From Bacteroidota bacterium (GTDB taxonomy: Bacteria; Bacteroidota; Bacteroidia; Chitinophagales; Saprospiraceae): a stretch of DNA of 39,327 bases. The translations under genes were made by a program, and so were the position numbers. The stretch covers positions 1 through 39,327 of the forward strand of contig JAKQLF010000014.1 of the NCBI GenBank assembly GCA_029567325.1. The letters run 5' to 3'. The notes beneath the pieces were generated by a model. The model had not been told where the DNA came from. It did no database searches and saw nothing but the letters and a program-made list of their open reading frames with translations. This document shows positions 16,657 to 24,743 of this stretch, one piece after another (within the stretch, counting starts at the first letter, position 1; each line of letters begins with the position of its first letter).

Positions 16657-17433
16657 TTAAATGTTTAAACTCACTATCCTCGATCCATCTCCCCGCCTAC
16701 TAATAGAAATTTTTATATGATCTTCCAGCAATGGTTGTATCACCTGTGGCCACTCTATCATCACCAAATTACCGCTGTATAAATAATCTTCAATGCCAAT
16801 ATCCATCGCTTCTTCTACGGACTCCAATCTATATAAATCCATGTGATAAACTTTTGCGCCGTTATTGTCTAAATATTCATTGATCAATGAAAAGGTAGGA
16901 CTATTGGCTTCATCGATTCCAAGTGTTTTGGTCATGGCTTTGATGAGCGTCGTCTTTCCCGCTCCCAAATCACCATAGAAGGTCAAAACAGAGATATTCC
17001 TATTTTTGGCTTCTTCTAGAATTTTTTCAGCAATAACATTCAAATCCAAAACAGATTGGCTGATATAAGTTGTGGAATCGGTTTCTTCAATAGGTGTGAT
17101 TTCATATTGTTCCTTTGGATGCCAAAACACTTTTTTGAAATCTACCACTTTATCATCTTCAACCTTGATACCTTCACTTTCCAATCTTTCTTGCATCAAT
17201 GTCGGGCTCGCAAACATGATCCTGCCCGATAATTCACCCAATCTATTCACCACGCGATGAGCTGGTATTTCCAATCCATGGCTGTGATTGAGGGCCCAAC
17301 CCACCATCCGAGCCGAACCCAAGGACAAGTATTCTGCGATGGCGCCATAGTTTGTGACTCGACCTCGTGGTATCTTATTGGTCACTTCATATACTTTTTC
17401 AAAATAACTTTTCTGTTCCTTCGGCGCACTCAT
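16657..17433 (-). CDS. Fusion of alkyltransferase-like protein (ATL) and TsaE ATPase
   Basis: This 258-residue protein has two domains. Residues 8-105 are an MGMT-fold DNA-binding domain (IPRGRVTNYGAIAEYL, SARMVGWALN) in which the acceptor Cys of PCHR is Ala (IPAHRVV, residues 56-62), as in alkyltransferase-like proteins that bind alkylguanine and flag it for nucleotide excision repair. Residues 125-258 are TsaE: Walker A GDLGAGKTT (154-162), SPTFSLINEY (178-187), HMDLYR (197-202) and IEWP (226-229). TsaE is the ATPase needed to make the t6A37 modification of tRNA with TsaB and TsaD. Both parts look intact. The frame runs through the junction with no stop, so it is either a real fusion or a fused reading of two genes. 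It is divergent from the next gene across 40 bp. Confidence 0.85.
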   Translation of the reverse strand: MSAPKEQKSYFEKVYEVTNKIPRGRVTNYGAIAEYLSLGSARMVGWALNHSHGLEIPAHRVVNRLGELSGRIMFASPTLMQERLESEGIKVEDDKVVDFKKVFWHPKEQYEITPIEETDSTTYISQSVLDLNVIAEKILEEAKNRNISVLTFYGDLGAGKTTLIKAMTKTLGIDEANSPTFSLINEYLDNNGAKVYHMDLYRLESVEEAMDIGIEDYLYSGNLVMIEWPQVIQPLLEDHIKISISRRGDGSRIVSLNI

Positions 17434-17473
17434 TACCTTTACCCTTCAATATTTATAAAACGCTAAGATACAT

Positions 17474-18025
17474 ATGATCCCAATAAAGGTTTATGCTTCC
17501 TCCATTGCTAATTTATCTGATGCCCGATATTTTGCCGCCCAAGGTGCCGAAATCATCAGTTTTCAGTTGAATGCATCCACGCCGATTGATCAAATAAAAG
17601 AAATTATGTCGTGGGTTGAAGTACCTTATTTTGCGCTAGAAATAGAAGATTTGCAATGGAGTGATGACTTATTTGAAAAAATATCGACACTCAAACCTCA
17701 GATCATTGTATTACCGCTGTTGTGGAAGGACAACAAGGAATTTGGCGACTACAAAATCATGCAAAAAGTGATGTGGGGAAATAGCGCTGAGGTAAGCCCT
17801 ATTTTTATACTAGAAACCGATCTGAAAAATTTATCCATAGATGACTTGGAAAAGCTTTCAAATGCCCATGAAGACGTCTATATTGACACCAATATTCAAC
17901 CTGCAGATTTGGACATATTGAAGGATTATGCACCCAATGTCGGCGTTGTACTCAGAGGCGGAGATGAAATTGCTGTTGGTGTAAAATCTTTTGACGAATT
18001 GGATGAAATCTTTGATGCAATGTGA
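17474..18025 (+). CDS. TrpF-like TIM-barrel protein lacking the usual catalytic motif
   Basis: The 183-residue product begins IKVYASSIANLSDARYFAAQ, patterned like the first strand of phosphoribosylanthranilate isomerase (KxCGxTxxxDA), but the KICG motif with its catalytic Cys is replaced by KVYAS. The end (VLRGGDEIAVGVKSFDELDE) matches the phosphate-binding loop and last helix of TrpF. At 183 residues it is shorter than TrpF (about 200-210). It is not among other trp genes. It may be a divergent enzyme or a non-catalytic barrel; TrpF activity looks unlikely. Confidence 0.6.
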   Translation: MIPIKVYASSIANLSDARYFAAQGAEIISFQLNASTPIDQIKEIMSWVEVPYFALEIEDLQWSDDLFEKISTLKPQIIVLPLLWKDNKEFGDYKIMQKVMWGNSAEVSPIFILETDLKNLSIDDLEKLSNAHEDVYIDTNIQPADLDILKDYAPNVGVVLRGGDEIAVGVKSFDELDEIFDAM

Positions 18026-18320
18026 TCAATTGGTCAGCTTTCAGCGATCAGTTTTCAGTTTTCGGTGATTTGCAACGAGCTTTGAGGCGAGGTTTATATG
18101 TTTATGCGTTTATCAGAAAAAATAAACGATTAAGCGCGTAAACAATTAAACATTGCAAACAAAAGGCAGAAAATTTTATGTCTCTATAGGTGGCCAAAAT
18201 GCATTTTTCACGGTGAGCGAAAAGCCTTTCGCCCCTACGTGTGTCCAAACAAACATTTTTCACATAAGGGCTAATTGCAAATTTTCATTTAAATTAGAGC
18301 CCAACTTATAAATCTAAGAC
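18026..18320. other. Intergenic region with small repeats upstream of the symporter
   Basis: A tract of TCAG/TTTTCAG repeats lies at about 18034-18062. A hairpin with 6-bp arms GCGAAA and TTTCGC around a 4-nt loop lies at 18217-18232. Two similar ATTTTTCAC motifs lie near 18203 and 18254. No gene and no clear -7 element for the symporter was found. Confidence 0.35.
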
Positions 18321-19799
18321 ATGCTTTTATTCGCACTTACCCCTACGGTCATCATTTCCATCATCCTGGGGTATTTTGCCATACTCATCTTTATATCCTA
18401 TTTAACTGCCGGGAACAGTGATAGCAATACATTCTTCTCCGCCAATCAAAACAGCCCTTGGCTTTTAGTGGCGATCGGGATGATCGGTGCGAGTTTGAGT
18501 GGTGTTACTTTCATCTCGATTCCAGGAGTGGTGGGAGCAGGAGGAGGAAACCAACAATTTTCCTACATGCAAATGGTTTTGGGTTATTTGGTAGGATATT
18601 TTGTGATAGCCTCGGTGCTCATGCCCATTTATTACAAACACAACCTCACTTCAATTTATGGTTTTCTGGAAGAACGATTGGGCAAAGGCTCATACAAAAC
18701 AGGGGCAGGTTTTTTCCTGCTTTCCAGATTGGTAGGATCAGCATTCAGAATGTATCTGGTGGCCTTGGTTTTCGACAAATTTGTATTAGGACCAATGGGT
18801 ATTCCTTTTTGGCTCACGGTGCTTATTTCCATTGTATTGATTTGGGTTTATACTTTCAAAGGAGGTATCAAGACCATTGTATTTACGGATGTATTCCAAA
18901 CGGTCTCCATGATTACTGCGCTCATATTGACCATTGTTGCAATCACAAGCGCTTTAGGTATCAATGTTACAGAAACCATGTCAGCGATAAAAGATGCAAA
19001 TCTAGATAAATGGTGGTTTTTTGAAGAAGGGTGGAATGATCCCAATAACTTTTTCAAACAGTTCATCAGCGGAGCTTTGATTGCTTTGGTGATGACCGGA
19101 TTGGATCAAGATATGATGCAAAAAAACCTCACTTGCCGATCATTGAAAGATGCTCAGAAAAACATGTTTTTATTTTCTATCATTTTGGTTTTTGCAAATT
19201 TATTATTCCTGACTTTGGGGGCGCTGATGTATATCTATATTGACAAAATGGGCATTCCAGTTCCAGACAGATCTGATTATTTATTCCCTACGCTTGCATT
19301 GCAACACTTGAGTCCCATCGTTGGTGTTTGTTTCATTATTGGCATTACGGCAGCAAATTATGCAAGTGCCGATTCTGCTTTGACTTCATTGACTACTTCT
19401 TTTTGTATTGATTTTTTGGATATGCAAAAGTCTACAAAGTCGGAGGAAGAAAAGAAGAAAACCAGGACCAGGGTTCACATCGGTTTCTCTGTTTTGATAT
19501 TTTTGACCATCATGCTTTTTGCCATCATCAACAATGACGCGGTTGTCAATAATGTATTTAAAGCAGCTGGTTATACTTATGGTCCCTTGCTGGGCTTATT
19601 CTCATTCGCCATTCTGACCAAAAGAAGTGTTTTGGATAAATGGGTTTGGTTGATTTGCATTGGTGCTGCAGTTTTAAGTTATTTTCTAGATATCTATTCT
19701 ACGGATCTGTTTTGGGGATTGAAATTTGGATATCTCAATTTGCTGGTAAATGGACTGCTCACATTTGTGGGTTTAATGCTTATTTCAAATAAAAAGTAA
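18321..19799 (+). CDS. Sodium:solute symporter (SSS family)
   Basis: The 492-residue product has about 13 hydrophobic helices and the SSS signature region (GFFLLSRLVGSAFRMYLVAL, then ANYASADSALTSLTTSF for the conserved helix 8). SSS carriers use the Na+ gradient to import sugars, amino acids or similar. murQ starts 1 nt after the stop, so co-transcription is near certain and suggests an amino sugar such as MurNAc or GlcNAc as the substrate. This is inferred from context, not residues. Confidence 0.88.
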   Translation: MLLFALTPTVIISIILGYFAILIFISYLTAGNSDSNTFFSANQNSPWLLVAIGMIGASLSGVTFISIPGVVGAGGGNQQFSYMQMVLGYLVGYFVIASVLMPIYYKHNLTSIYGFLEERLGKGSYKTGAGFFLLSRLVGSAFRMYLVALVFDKFVLGPMGIPFWLTVLISIVLIWVYTFKGGIKTIVFTDVFQTVSMITALILTIVAITSALGINVTETMSAIKDANLDKWWFFEEGWNDPNNFFKQFISGALIALVMTGLDQDMMQKNLTCRSLKDAQKNMFLFSIILVFANLLFLTLGALMYIYIDKMGIPVPDRSDYLFPTLALQHLSPIVGVCFIIGITAANYASADSALTSLTTSFCIDFLDMQKSTKSEEEKKKTRTRVHIGFSVLIFLTIMLFAIINNDAVVNNVFKAAGYTYGPLLGLFSFAILTKRSVLDKWVWLICIGAAVLSYFLDIYSTDLFWGLKFGYLNLLVNGLLTFVGLMLISNKK

Positions 19800-19800
19800 T

Positions 19801-20607
19801 ATGATAAAAACCACTGAGGAAAGCTCTCTCTATTCCAATTTGGAACAAAAACCCATCGGCAATATTCTTGCTGAAATAAACCAGGAAGATCAAAAAGTAG
19901 CTTTGGCGGTAAAAGCGGTACTTCCTGCAATAGAATCGTTGGTTGAAGTGGTCGTAGCAAAGATGAAAGCTGGCGGCCGATTGTTTTATATTGGTGCCGG
20001 CACCAGTGGAAGATTGGGTATTTTGGATGCATCCGAATGTCCCCCTACCTTTGGTGTTTCCCACGATCTGGTCATTGGATTGATTGCTGGCGGAGATCAG
20101 GCCATCAGAAAGGCTGTTGAATTTGCAGAAGATAGCCCTACTTTAGCATGGGAAGATTTACAAAAATATGATGTCAATGATGGGGATGTGGTTGTTGGAA
20201 TTGCTGCTTCGGGTACAACACCCTATGTAATCCATGGTCTTAAAAATTGTAAAGAAAATAATATAACCACCGGCTGTATTGTCTGCAATCAAGGTTCTCC
20301 AATCGCATCAGCCGTCGATTATCCAATCGAAGTAGTAGTGGGCCCTGAATACTTGACGGGTAGCACGCGTATGAAATCCGGCACTGCTCAAAAACTGGTG
20401 CTCAATATGATTACCACCACAACCATGATTCAATTGGGTCGGGTAAAAGGGAATAAAATGGTAGACATGCAATTGAGTAATAACAAATTGGTGGATCGTG
20501 GGGCTAGAATGATTGCTGAACAAATACCAGTTAAATACGAGGAAGCTTTAGCTCTATTAGAAAAATATGGAAGTGTGAGAGCGGCTGTGGAAAGTTTTCA
20601 ACAATAG
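19801..20607 (+). CDS. murQ: N-acetylmuramic acid 6-phosphate etherase MurQ
   Basis: MurQ removes the lactyl ether from MurNAc-6-P to give GlcNAc-6-P and D-lactate during cell-wall recycling. The 268-residue product shows the SIS-domain series: FYIGAGTSGRLGILDASECP, IAASGTTPYVI and GPEYLTGSTRMKSGTAQK, plus the C-terminal helical tail. The length is slightly below the usual 290-300 residues, lost mainly at the C-terminus. It overlaps no gene and is tightly linked to the SSS symporter, which fits uptake plus recycling. No MurK/AnmK kinase is visible in the window. Confidence 0.9.
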   Translation: MIKTTEESSLYSNLEQKPIGNILAEINQEDQKVALAVKAVLPAIESLVEVVVAKMKAGGRLFYIGAGTSGRLGILDASECPPTFGVSHDLVIGLIAGGDQAIRKAVEFAEDSPTLAWEDLQKYDVNDGDVVVGIAASGTTPYVIHGLKNCKENNITTGCIVCNQGSPIASAVDYPIEVVVGPEYLTGSTRMKSGTAQKLVLNMITTTTMIQLGRVKGNKMVDMQLSNNKLVDRGARMIAEQIPVKYEEALALLEKYGSVRAAVESFQQ

Positions 20608-21307
20608 GAGGTCAATGTCCTGCGGACGCAATTGGCTGCGCCAGCAATTCCCTTCGGGACAATTTGTCAATGGGCAATTTTCTATTTGAGTTCAAGGGGT
20701 CAATTGTAGATGCGCAAAATTTTGCGCCTTCCAAAATGGTTTATCCAAACAGTCCCGTAGATTACGCAGATGAACGCTGAAATAAAAATCAGTGAAGATT
20801 TGCGAGATCAGCGGATTCTAAGTCTCAAGGTTGTCCTGAATAATGATTTTTCCTTTTGGCAATTCTTGGGGTGTTTCAATGGGAATTCAATAGGAGTTCA
20901 ATAGGAGTTCAATTGGCTGCGCCAGCAATCTTTCTACTCGGCGCAGAAAGGCAATTGGCTGCGCCAGCAATTCCATTCGGGAGCAATGACTGCGGCTTGT
21001 CCCTGATTTTGCAAGCGGCGCAATGTCCAGTAGGTGCAATGGAGTTTAATGCCTCAGGCGCTTTTCCCTTCGGCACAATTTGGCAAAGGGCTATTTTCTA
21101 TTGCAGTTCAATTAATTGCGCGAGCAATTTGGGAATATCAGCAATATAGGTGTCCCGCAGATTGCGCAGATGAACGCTGAAATAAAAATCTGCGAAGACC
21201 TGCGAGTTCAGCGGGATTCTAAGTCTCAAGGGTTTTCCAAAATAAAATTCATCAAAGGCGTAAAGATTTATCATCCTACATTCCCCCCAAACTTTCCAAA
21301 CTGTCAC
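20608..21307. repeat. Mixed repeat field downstream of murQ
   Basis: There is no gene here. Three copies of a 20-bp motif CAATTGGCTGCGCCAGCAAT lie at 20629-20648, 20910-20929 and 20952-20971, with a degenerate one near 21111. Two ~86-bp copies of another repeat (beginning GTCCCGYAGATT, containing TGAACGCTGAAATAAAAATC) lie at 20752-20836 and 21152-21238, exactly 400 bp apart. A perfect 16-bp palindrome GCGCAAAATTTTGCGC lies at 20713-20728. Many of the pieces are short-armed hairpins with 3-nt loops. Confidence 0.7.
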
Positions 21308-21451
21308 GAACTTTATGAACTTTATGAACTTCACGAACTTTAAAAACTTTACAAACTTCACGAACTTTACAAACTTTATGGACTTTATGAACTTTACGAA
21401 CTTTACGAACTTTACAAACTTCACGAACTTTACAAACTTTACAAACTTTAC
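21308..21451. repeat. 9-bp satellite array, 16 units (consensus RAACTTYAY)
   Basis: Sixteen consecutive 9-nt units (GAACTTTAC, AAACTTTAC, GAACTTTAT, AAACTTCAC and similar) run without a phase break. The array ends 5 bp before the stop codon of the response-regulator gene. Open frames through it read NFT/NFM or KFV repeats and are not convincing proteins. Confidence 0.85.
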
Positions 21452-21455
21452 AAAC

Positions 21456-22115
21456 TCAATTAAACTTCGAAATTTTCACTTTGTATATGTCATGCTCGAT
21501 GGCAAAAATGATCAGGCCGGCTGTGTTTTTAGCACCCGTTTTGATGAGAATATTATTGCGGTGACCTTCTACTGTTCTGGAACTGATGAATAGTTTTTCG
21601 CTGATTTCTTTATTGGTCAATTCTTCACAAATCAATTTGAGGATTTCAATTTCTCTTTCTGTAAGATCAATTCCTTTTTGGTCTACTTTAGACGAAAGTC
21701 TTCTTTGTCTCAAAAGATTGAAAACGTATTCATTGAAGTAATATCCCTTTTCTGCGACATTCAAAACAGTGCGCATCACTTCTTCTATTTTTTCATTTTT
21801 ATTCAGAAAGGCTGAGGCTCCCTCGGTAATTGTACGAACAATGATGCCAGGATTGTAGTGGGAAGAAAGTATAATGATCCTGGGATAATTTTCCCTTTTA
21901 TTAAGCGCAGATAAAGTATCAACACCATCAAGTTCTGGCATGGATAAGTCAAGTAAAATTACATCTGGCATTTCATCCGTCTGGTCCAGATAATTCAATA
22001 ATTCTTTGCCATTCTGACCGATGATTTTTACATCAAATTACTCTTCTTGTTTGAGCATTAATTCCAAGCCTTTGGCAAATAAAAATTCATCGTCTATGAT
22101 TCCAATTTTATACAT
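21456..22115 (-). pseudogene. LuxR/NarL-type response regulator with in-frame stop at codon 26
   Basis: From an ATG at 22115 the frame reads MYKIGIIDDEFLFAKG, a normal receiver start with the acidic pair DD at 8-9, then meets TAA at codon 26 (22040-22038). The same frame continues as FDVKIIGQNGKELL, with the phospho-acceptor Asp at about 56 (VILLDLSMPELDG) and a C-terminal LuxR helix-turn-helix (LTEREIEILKLICEELTNKEI). Downstream initiation at a TTG (21998) would give 180 residues lacking the receiver's first strand and acidic pocket. The ATG overlaps the kinase stop by 8 bp. A single base change (for example CAA or GAA to TAA) or a sequencing error would explain it. Confidence 0.82.
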
Positions 22116-22908
22116 GCTCTTTTAATATTTTAATGGTTATTTTGGCTTTCATACCTTCATTATCCCTGCTATTGATTTCAATTTTTCCGCCCAAAACATT
22201 CAATCTTGTTCTAATATTGGTAAACCCAATACCTTCCTTTATAGTTTGCAAATCAAAGCCAATTCCATCATCAACATAAGTGAGATATAAATCCTCGTTT
22301 ATCTTTTCAAAATGGACAGCAACTTTATTGGCTTTTGCATATTTAATCGTGTTATTGACTAATTCTTGTACAATTCTGAATAGATGTAATATTTTTTGTT
22401 CTGGCAAACTATCCAAAGTCTCTAGGCCTTGAAGATCTAAATGAACTGTCCCAGCCATATTTACAGCGCTTTGTAAATCTTCAAGCGCATAAGCAAGACC
22501 AAATTTCTTAATCATCGGCGGCATCAATTGATGTGAAATAGATCTTGCAGTCTCTGATGAATCACGTAGCATGGACAATACGCCATTTAAAACTTCTCTT
22601 TTATCCTCACCTGCATGAAATTGATGTTGTAATTGATCCAAATTCATCAATGCAATATTCAGTTTGGACGACACAGCATCATGCAATTCTTGAGCAAACG
22701 TATTGCGTTCATCTTCTTGTGTCTCTATCGTATTGGACAATAATTTTTGTTGAAATTCTATTTCCTTTTGTTTTACTTCTAGCTGAGATCCAATGATTTT
22801 CCTTTGAGAATAATTCAAAAAATAAATAAAACCCAAAGCAAGCAATAGTATAAATAAAATACCAATCACCATTATGAGAATTATCTCCTTTTGATTCATT
22901 TGCATCAT
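22108..22908 (-). CDS. NarL-type sensor histidine kinase (HisKA_3)
   Basis: The 266-residue product has one N-terminal membrane helix (about 9-31), then a coiled linker and the HisKA_3 dimerisation domain with FAQELHDAVSSKL (phospho-His near residue 76). A HATPase_c domain follows (VQELVNNTIKYAKA N-box; DDGIGFD G-box). It has almost no periplasmic sensor, so signal input probably comes from the membrane protein encoded just upstream. Its ATG overlaps that gene's TGA by one base and its stop overlaps the regulator ATG, so the three are translationally coupled. Confidence 0.88.
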   Translation of the reverse strand: MMQMNQKEIILIMVIGILFILLLALGFIYFLNYSQRKIIGSQLEVKQKEIEFQQKLLSNTIETQEDERNTFAQELHDAVSSKLNIALMNLDQLQHQFHAGEDKREVLNGVLSMLRDSSETARSISHQLMPPMIKKFGLAYALEDLQSAVNMAGTVHLDLQGLETLDSLPEQKILHLFRIVQELVNNTIKYAKANKVAVHFEKINEDLYLTYVDDGIGFDLQTIKEGIGFTNIRTRLNVLGGKIEINSRDNEGMKAKITIKILKEHV

Positions 22909-23579
22909 CAGATTAATTTTCTGTCTGCAGCATAATTTTTCAAAAATGCAAGGCCAATAATCAATTTAGCCACTACTATCAACATTGATCTCAGAATCCA
23001 CAAAATGTATTGATTTGATTTTTCAAATCCAGAAATAGCATTGCTAAAAAATAATACGATAATCGAAACAGCATGTGTAATAAAAATACCAAAAATCAAC
23101 CATTTATGTCGTTCATAACTTAAGCCAAGTGCTCCTTTATCCAAAAGCATTTTAAAAAATAAAATACTCATTGTCAAAACTGTAGCACTTACAAAAAATA
23201 AGCCATACGAATTGAAGACAGATATTCCTTGTATAAATACACTATCAGCAATTAAAAATAGAATACCTAATATCATAAAAAGATAAATGTATTTTCTCGC
23301 TTTTTGCGAATAAATCAGATTCGAAAAAAAAGCAACTAAAAGAGAAAATTCAATAATCGCATAAATATGAAATAGAAATAAATTATTGATTCCATTTCTA
23401 GCCAAATAAAGGGAAACAGCCTCAAAAATAAATGCCAAAACAAAATAAATGGACAATACTTTGAGACTGTAATCAAATCCTTTATACTTCGTTAATGATA
23501 TTCCCGCTATGATTCCAGATAAGAAAAGGATGACAAAAGCAAATACTGATAAAATGTGTAATAATCCCTGATGATCCAA
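22908..23579 (-). CDS. Polytopic membrane protein, probable sensor partner of the kinase
   Basis: The 223-residue product has about seven predicted membrane helices with short loops (for example LLHILSVFAFVILFLSGIIA and LFLFHIYAIIEFSLLVAFF). I do not recognise a named family. Stop/start overlap with the histidine kinase (TGATG) shows coupling. Membrane proteins of this kind next to single-helix NarL kinases are plausible signal receptors, but that is inferred from gene order. Confidence 0.7.
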   Translation of the reverse strand: MDHQGLLHILSVFAFVILFLSGIIAGISLTKYKGFDYSLKVLSIYFVLAFIFEAVSLYLARNGINNLFLFHIYAIIEFSLLVAFFSNLIYSQKARKYIYLFMILGILFLIADSVFIQGISVFNSYGLFFVSATVLTMSILFFKMLLDKGALGLSYERHKWLIFGIFITHAVSIIVLFFSNAISGFEKSNQYILWILRSMLIVVAKLIIGLAFLKNYAADRKLI

Positions 23580-23741
23580 TTTTCCTTCTGCTTTTTAATT
23601 GTTTATTTAGCCTATTTCGCCATTTCTAATGATGCGTAATCTTAACAATAGTTCATAAGAAATAAGACATGTATTTATGACCATAAGTTTGAGATAAAAA
23701 GGCCCAATAAGTCTTCTCATTTTACAAACTTTCATCCATAT

Positions 23742-23777
23742 AAACTTTATGAACTTTACAAACTTTATGAACTCTAT
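23742..23777. repeat. 9-bp satellite array, second locus (4 units)
   Basis: Four units (AAACTTTAT, GAACTTTAC, AAACTTTAT, GAACTCTAT) are in the same orientation and consensus as the array at 21308-21451. A single unit and a partial one occur just upstream (23721-23733). The last unit contains the stop codon of the lipoprotein gene (23774-23776). Confidence 0.75.
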
Positions 23778-24232
23778 TTATCACCACCAGTTCCACATGC
23801 AGGTGGGCAAGGTTGAGAGATATCATAAATTTTACCTGATTGACTGGTCATATTATTTCCTAACGAATCTACACCCACCAACATGATATGAGGCATATTG
23901 GGTACAACTGATTCATCAATGCCCAAGTATAATCTAGAAGAAGTTGGTAACTCCCCAAGTAATTCAGAATAGTCAATGATTGGCATATTAAAAAACCTGA
24001 TCGTTTTTGTCACAGGATTTTTACCAAGCCCCTTTTCCCAGTTTTTTACCCATAAGTCAAAAGTGGCTTTAGAGATGGTATCCTTGGGCGTTGGTTTATA
24101 CAAATTTGCTGGCCTGGGAGTTTCTGTCACCATCACTTCTGTTACAGTTTCTGGTGTTGTTGCGGGTTTTTCAGTGCAAGCCACAAAAAGCATTGTGCAG
24201 CTCAAACACAAAAAGATAATTAAACATTTCAT
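23774..24232 (-). CDS. Secreted lipoprotein of unknown function
   Basis: The 152-residue product has a lipoprotein signal peptide (MKCLIIFLCLSCTMLFVAC, lipobox FVAC). A Thr/Pro/Glu-rich linker (ATTPETVTEVMVTETPRP) precedes a globular domain with IDYSELLGELP and HIMLVGVDSLGNN, and a Cys/Pro tail (PCPPACGTGG). I do not recognise the family. The ATG at 24232 begins the signal peptide directly; an upstream ATG at 24283 would add 17 residues. Confidence 0.7.
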   Translation of the reverse strand: MKCLIIFLCLSCTMLFVACTEKPATTPETVTEVMVTETPRPANLYKPTPKDTISKATFDLWVKNWEKGLGKNPVTKTIRFFNMPIIDYSELLGELPTSSRLYLGIDESVVPNMPHIMLVGVDSLGNNMTSQSGKIYDISQPCPPACGTGGDK

Positions 24233-24291
24233 AATTGTGATTTTGGAAATTAATTTAATACTAGACGTAAATGGAATGACCATTTAGATTG

Positions 24292-24461
24292 TGATGATAA
24301 AAGTTTAAAAGTCGAGATGAACCGCGTTAAAAAATCATCGCAAATGATTTTAGCGGTGAACTGTGATCTCCTGATCACAGCTACTCCAAAACCCCAAGTG
24401 GGCGCTCCGGCGTCCCAATCTTTCGACGGGACTAACGAAGAATTTTGAACTTTTAGCAGCA
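24292..24461. repeat. Nested-palindrome element (MITE-like) between lipoprotein and patatin genes
   Basis: Outer inverted arms of 21 nt (24292-24312 and 24441-24461) match at 17 positions, sharing the core TAAAAGTT / AACTTTTA. Inside are two perfect hairpins: AAAATCAT...ATGATTTT at 24331-24351 (5-nt loop) and CTGTGATC...GATCACAG at 24361-24380 (4-nt loop). A GC-rich imperfect hairpin near 24399-24415 (GGGCGC...GCGTCCC) stands out in AT-rich surroundings. No gene is contained. This looks like a folded non-autonomous element. Confidence 0.55.
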
Positions 24462-24559
24462 AGATTGTGGTCAATTCTATTTCCGACTAGTATAGTTCGT
24501 AAATGTACAATTAAAAAAATTTATCACAGCAATCTTAATTATATTATATTTCTTAATAT

Positions 24560-24601
24560 CCCGTATAAGTACCTACAATTAAATGGGGTATTTATACACG
24601 G
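24560..24601. repeat. Hairpin repeat flanking the patatin gene, upstream copy
   Basis: The 42-bp element begins CCCGTATAAGTACC and ends GGTATTTATACACGG. The arms CCCGTATAA and TTATAC(A)CGG, then TACC and GGTA, form an interrupted stem. A clearly related copy lies at 25629-25669. Confidence 0.65.
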
Positions 24602-24743
24602 ATTTTATAATATATGATTCAGTAATCTTGCATAATAATGTTTAATCAAATAGTTACTTTTCCCTAAACACTCAAAGAAAGGTAAGAATATAGTTAAATC
24701 CAATTTTGATCTTAAATGATCCATATTTATAATACTTGAAATC

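Noticed and set aside
20856-21149. Plus-strand frame of 97 codons with repeated LAAPAI
   Set aside because: It is the translation of the 20-bp CAATTGGCTGCGCCAGCAAT repeats.
21098-21593. Open frames giving NFTNFM or KFVKFV repeat proteins
   Set aside because: They are translations of the 9-bp satellite, which lacks stops in several frames; there is no start context or other domain.
24250-24474. Minus-strand frame of 74 codons
   Set aside because: It falls inside the nested palindrome, and the composition is not protein-like.
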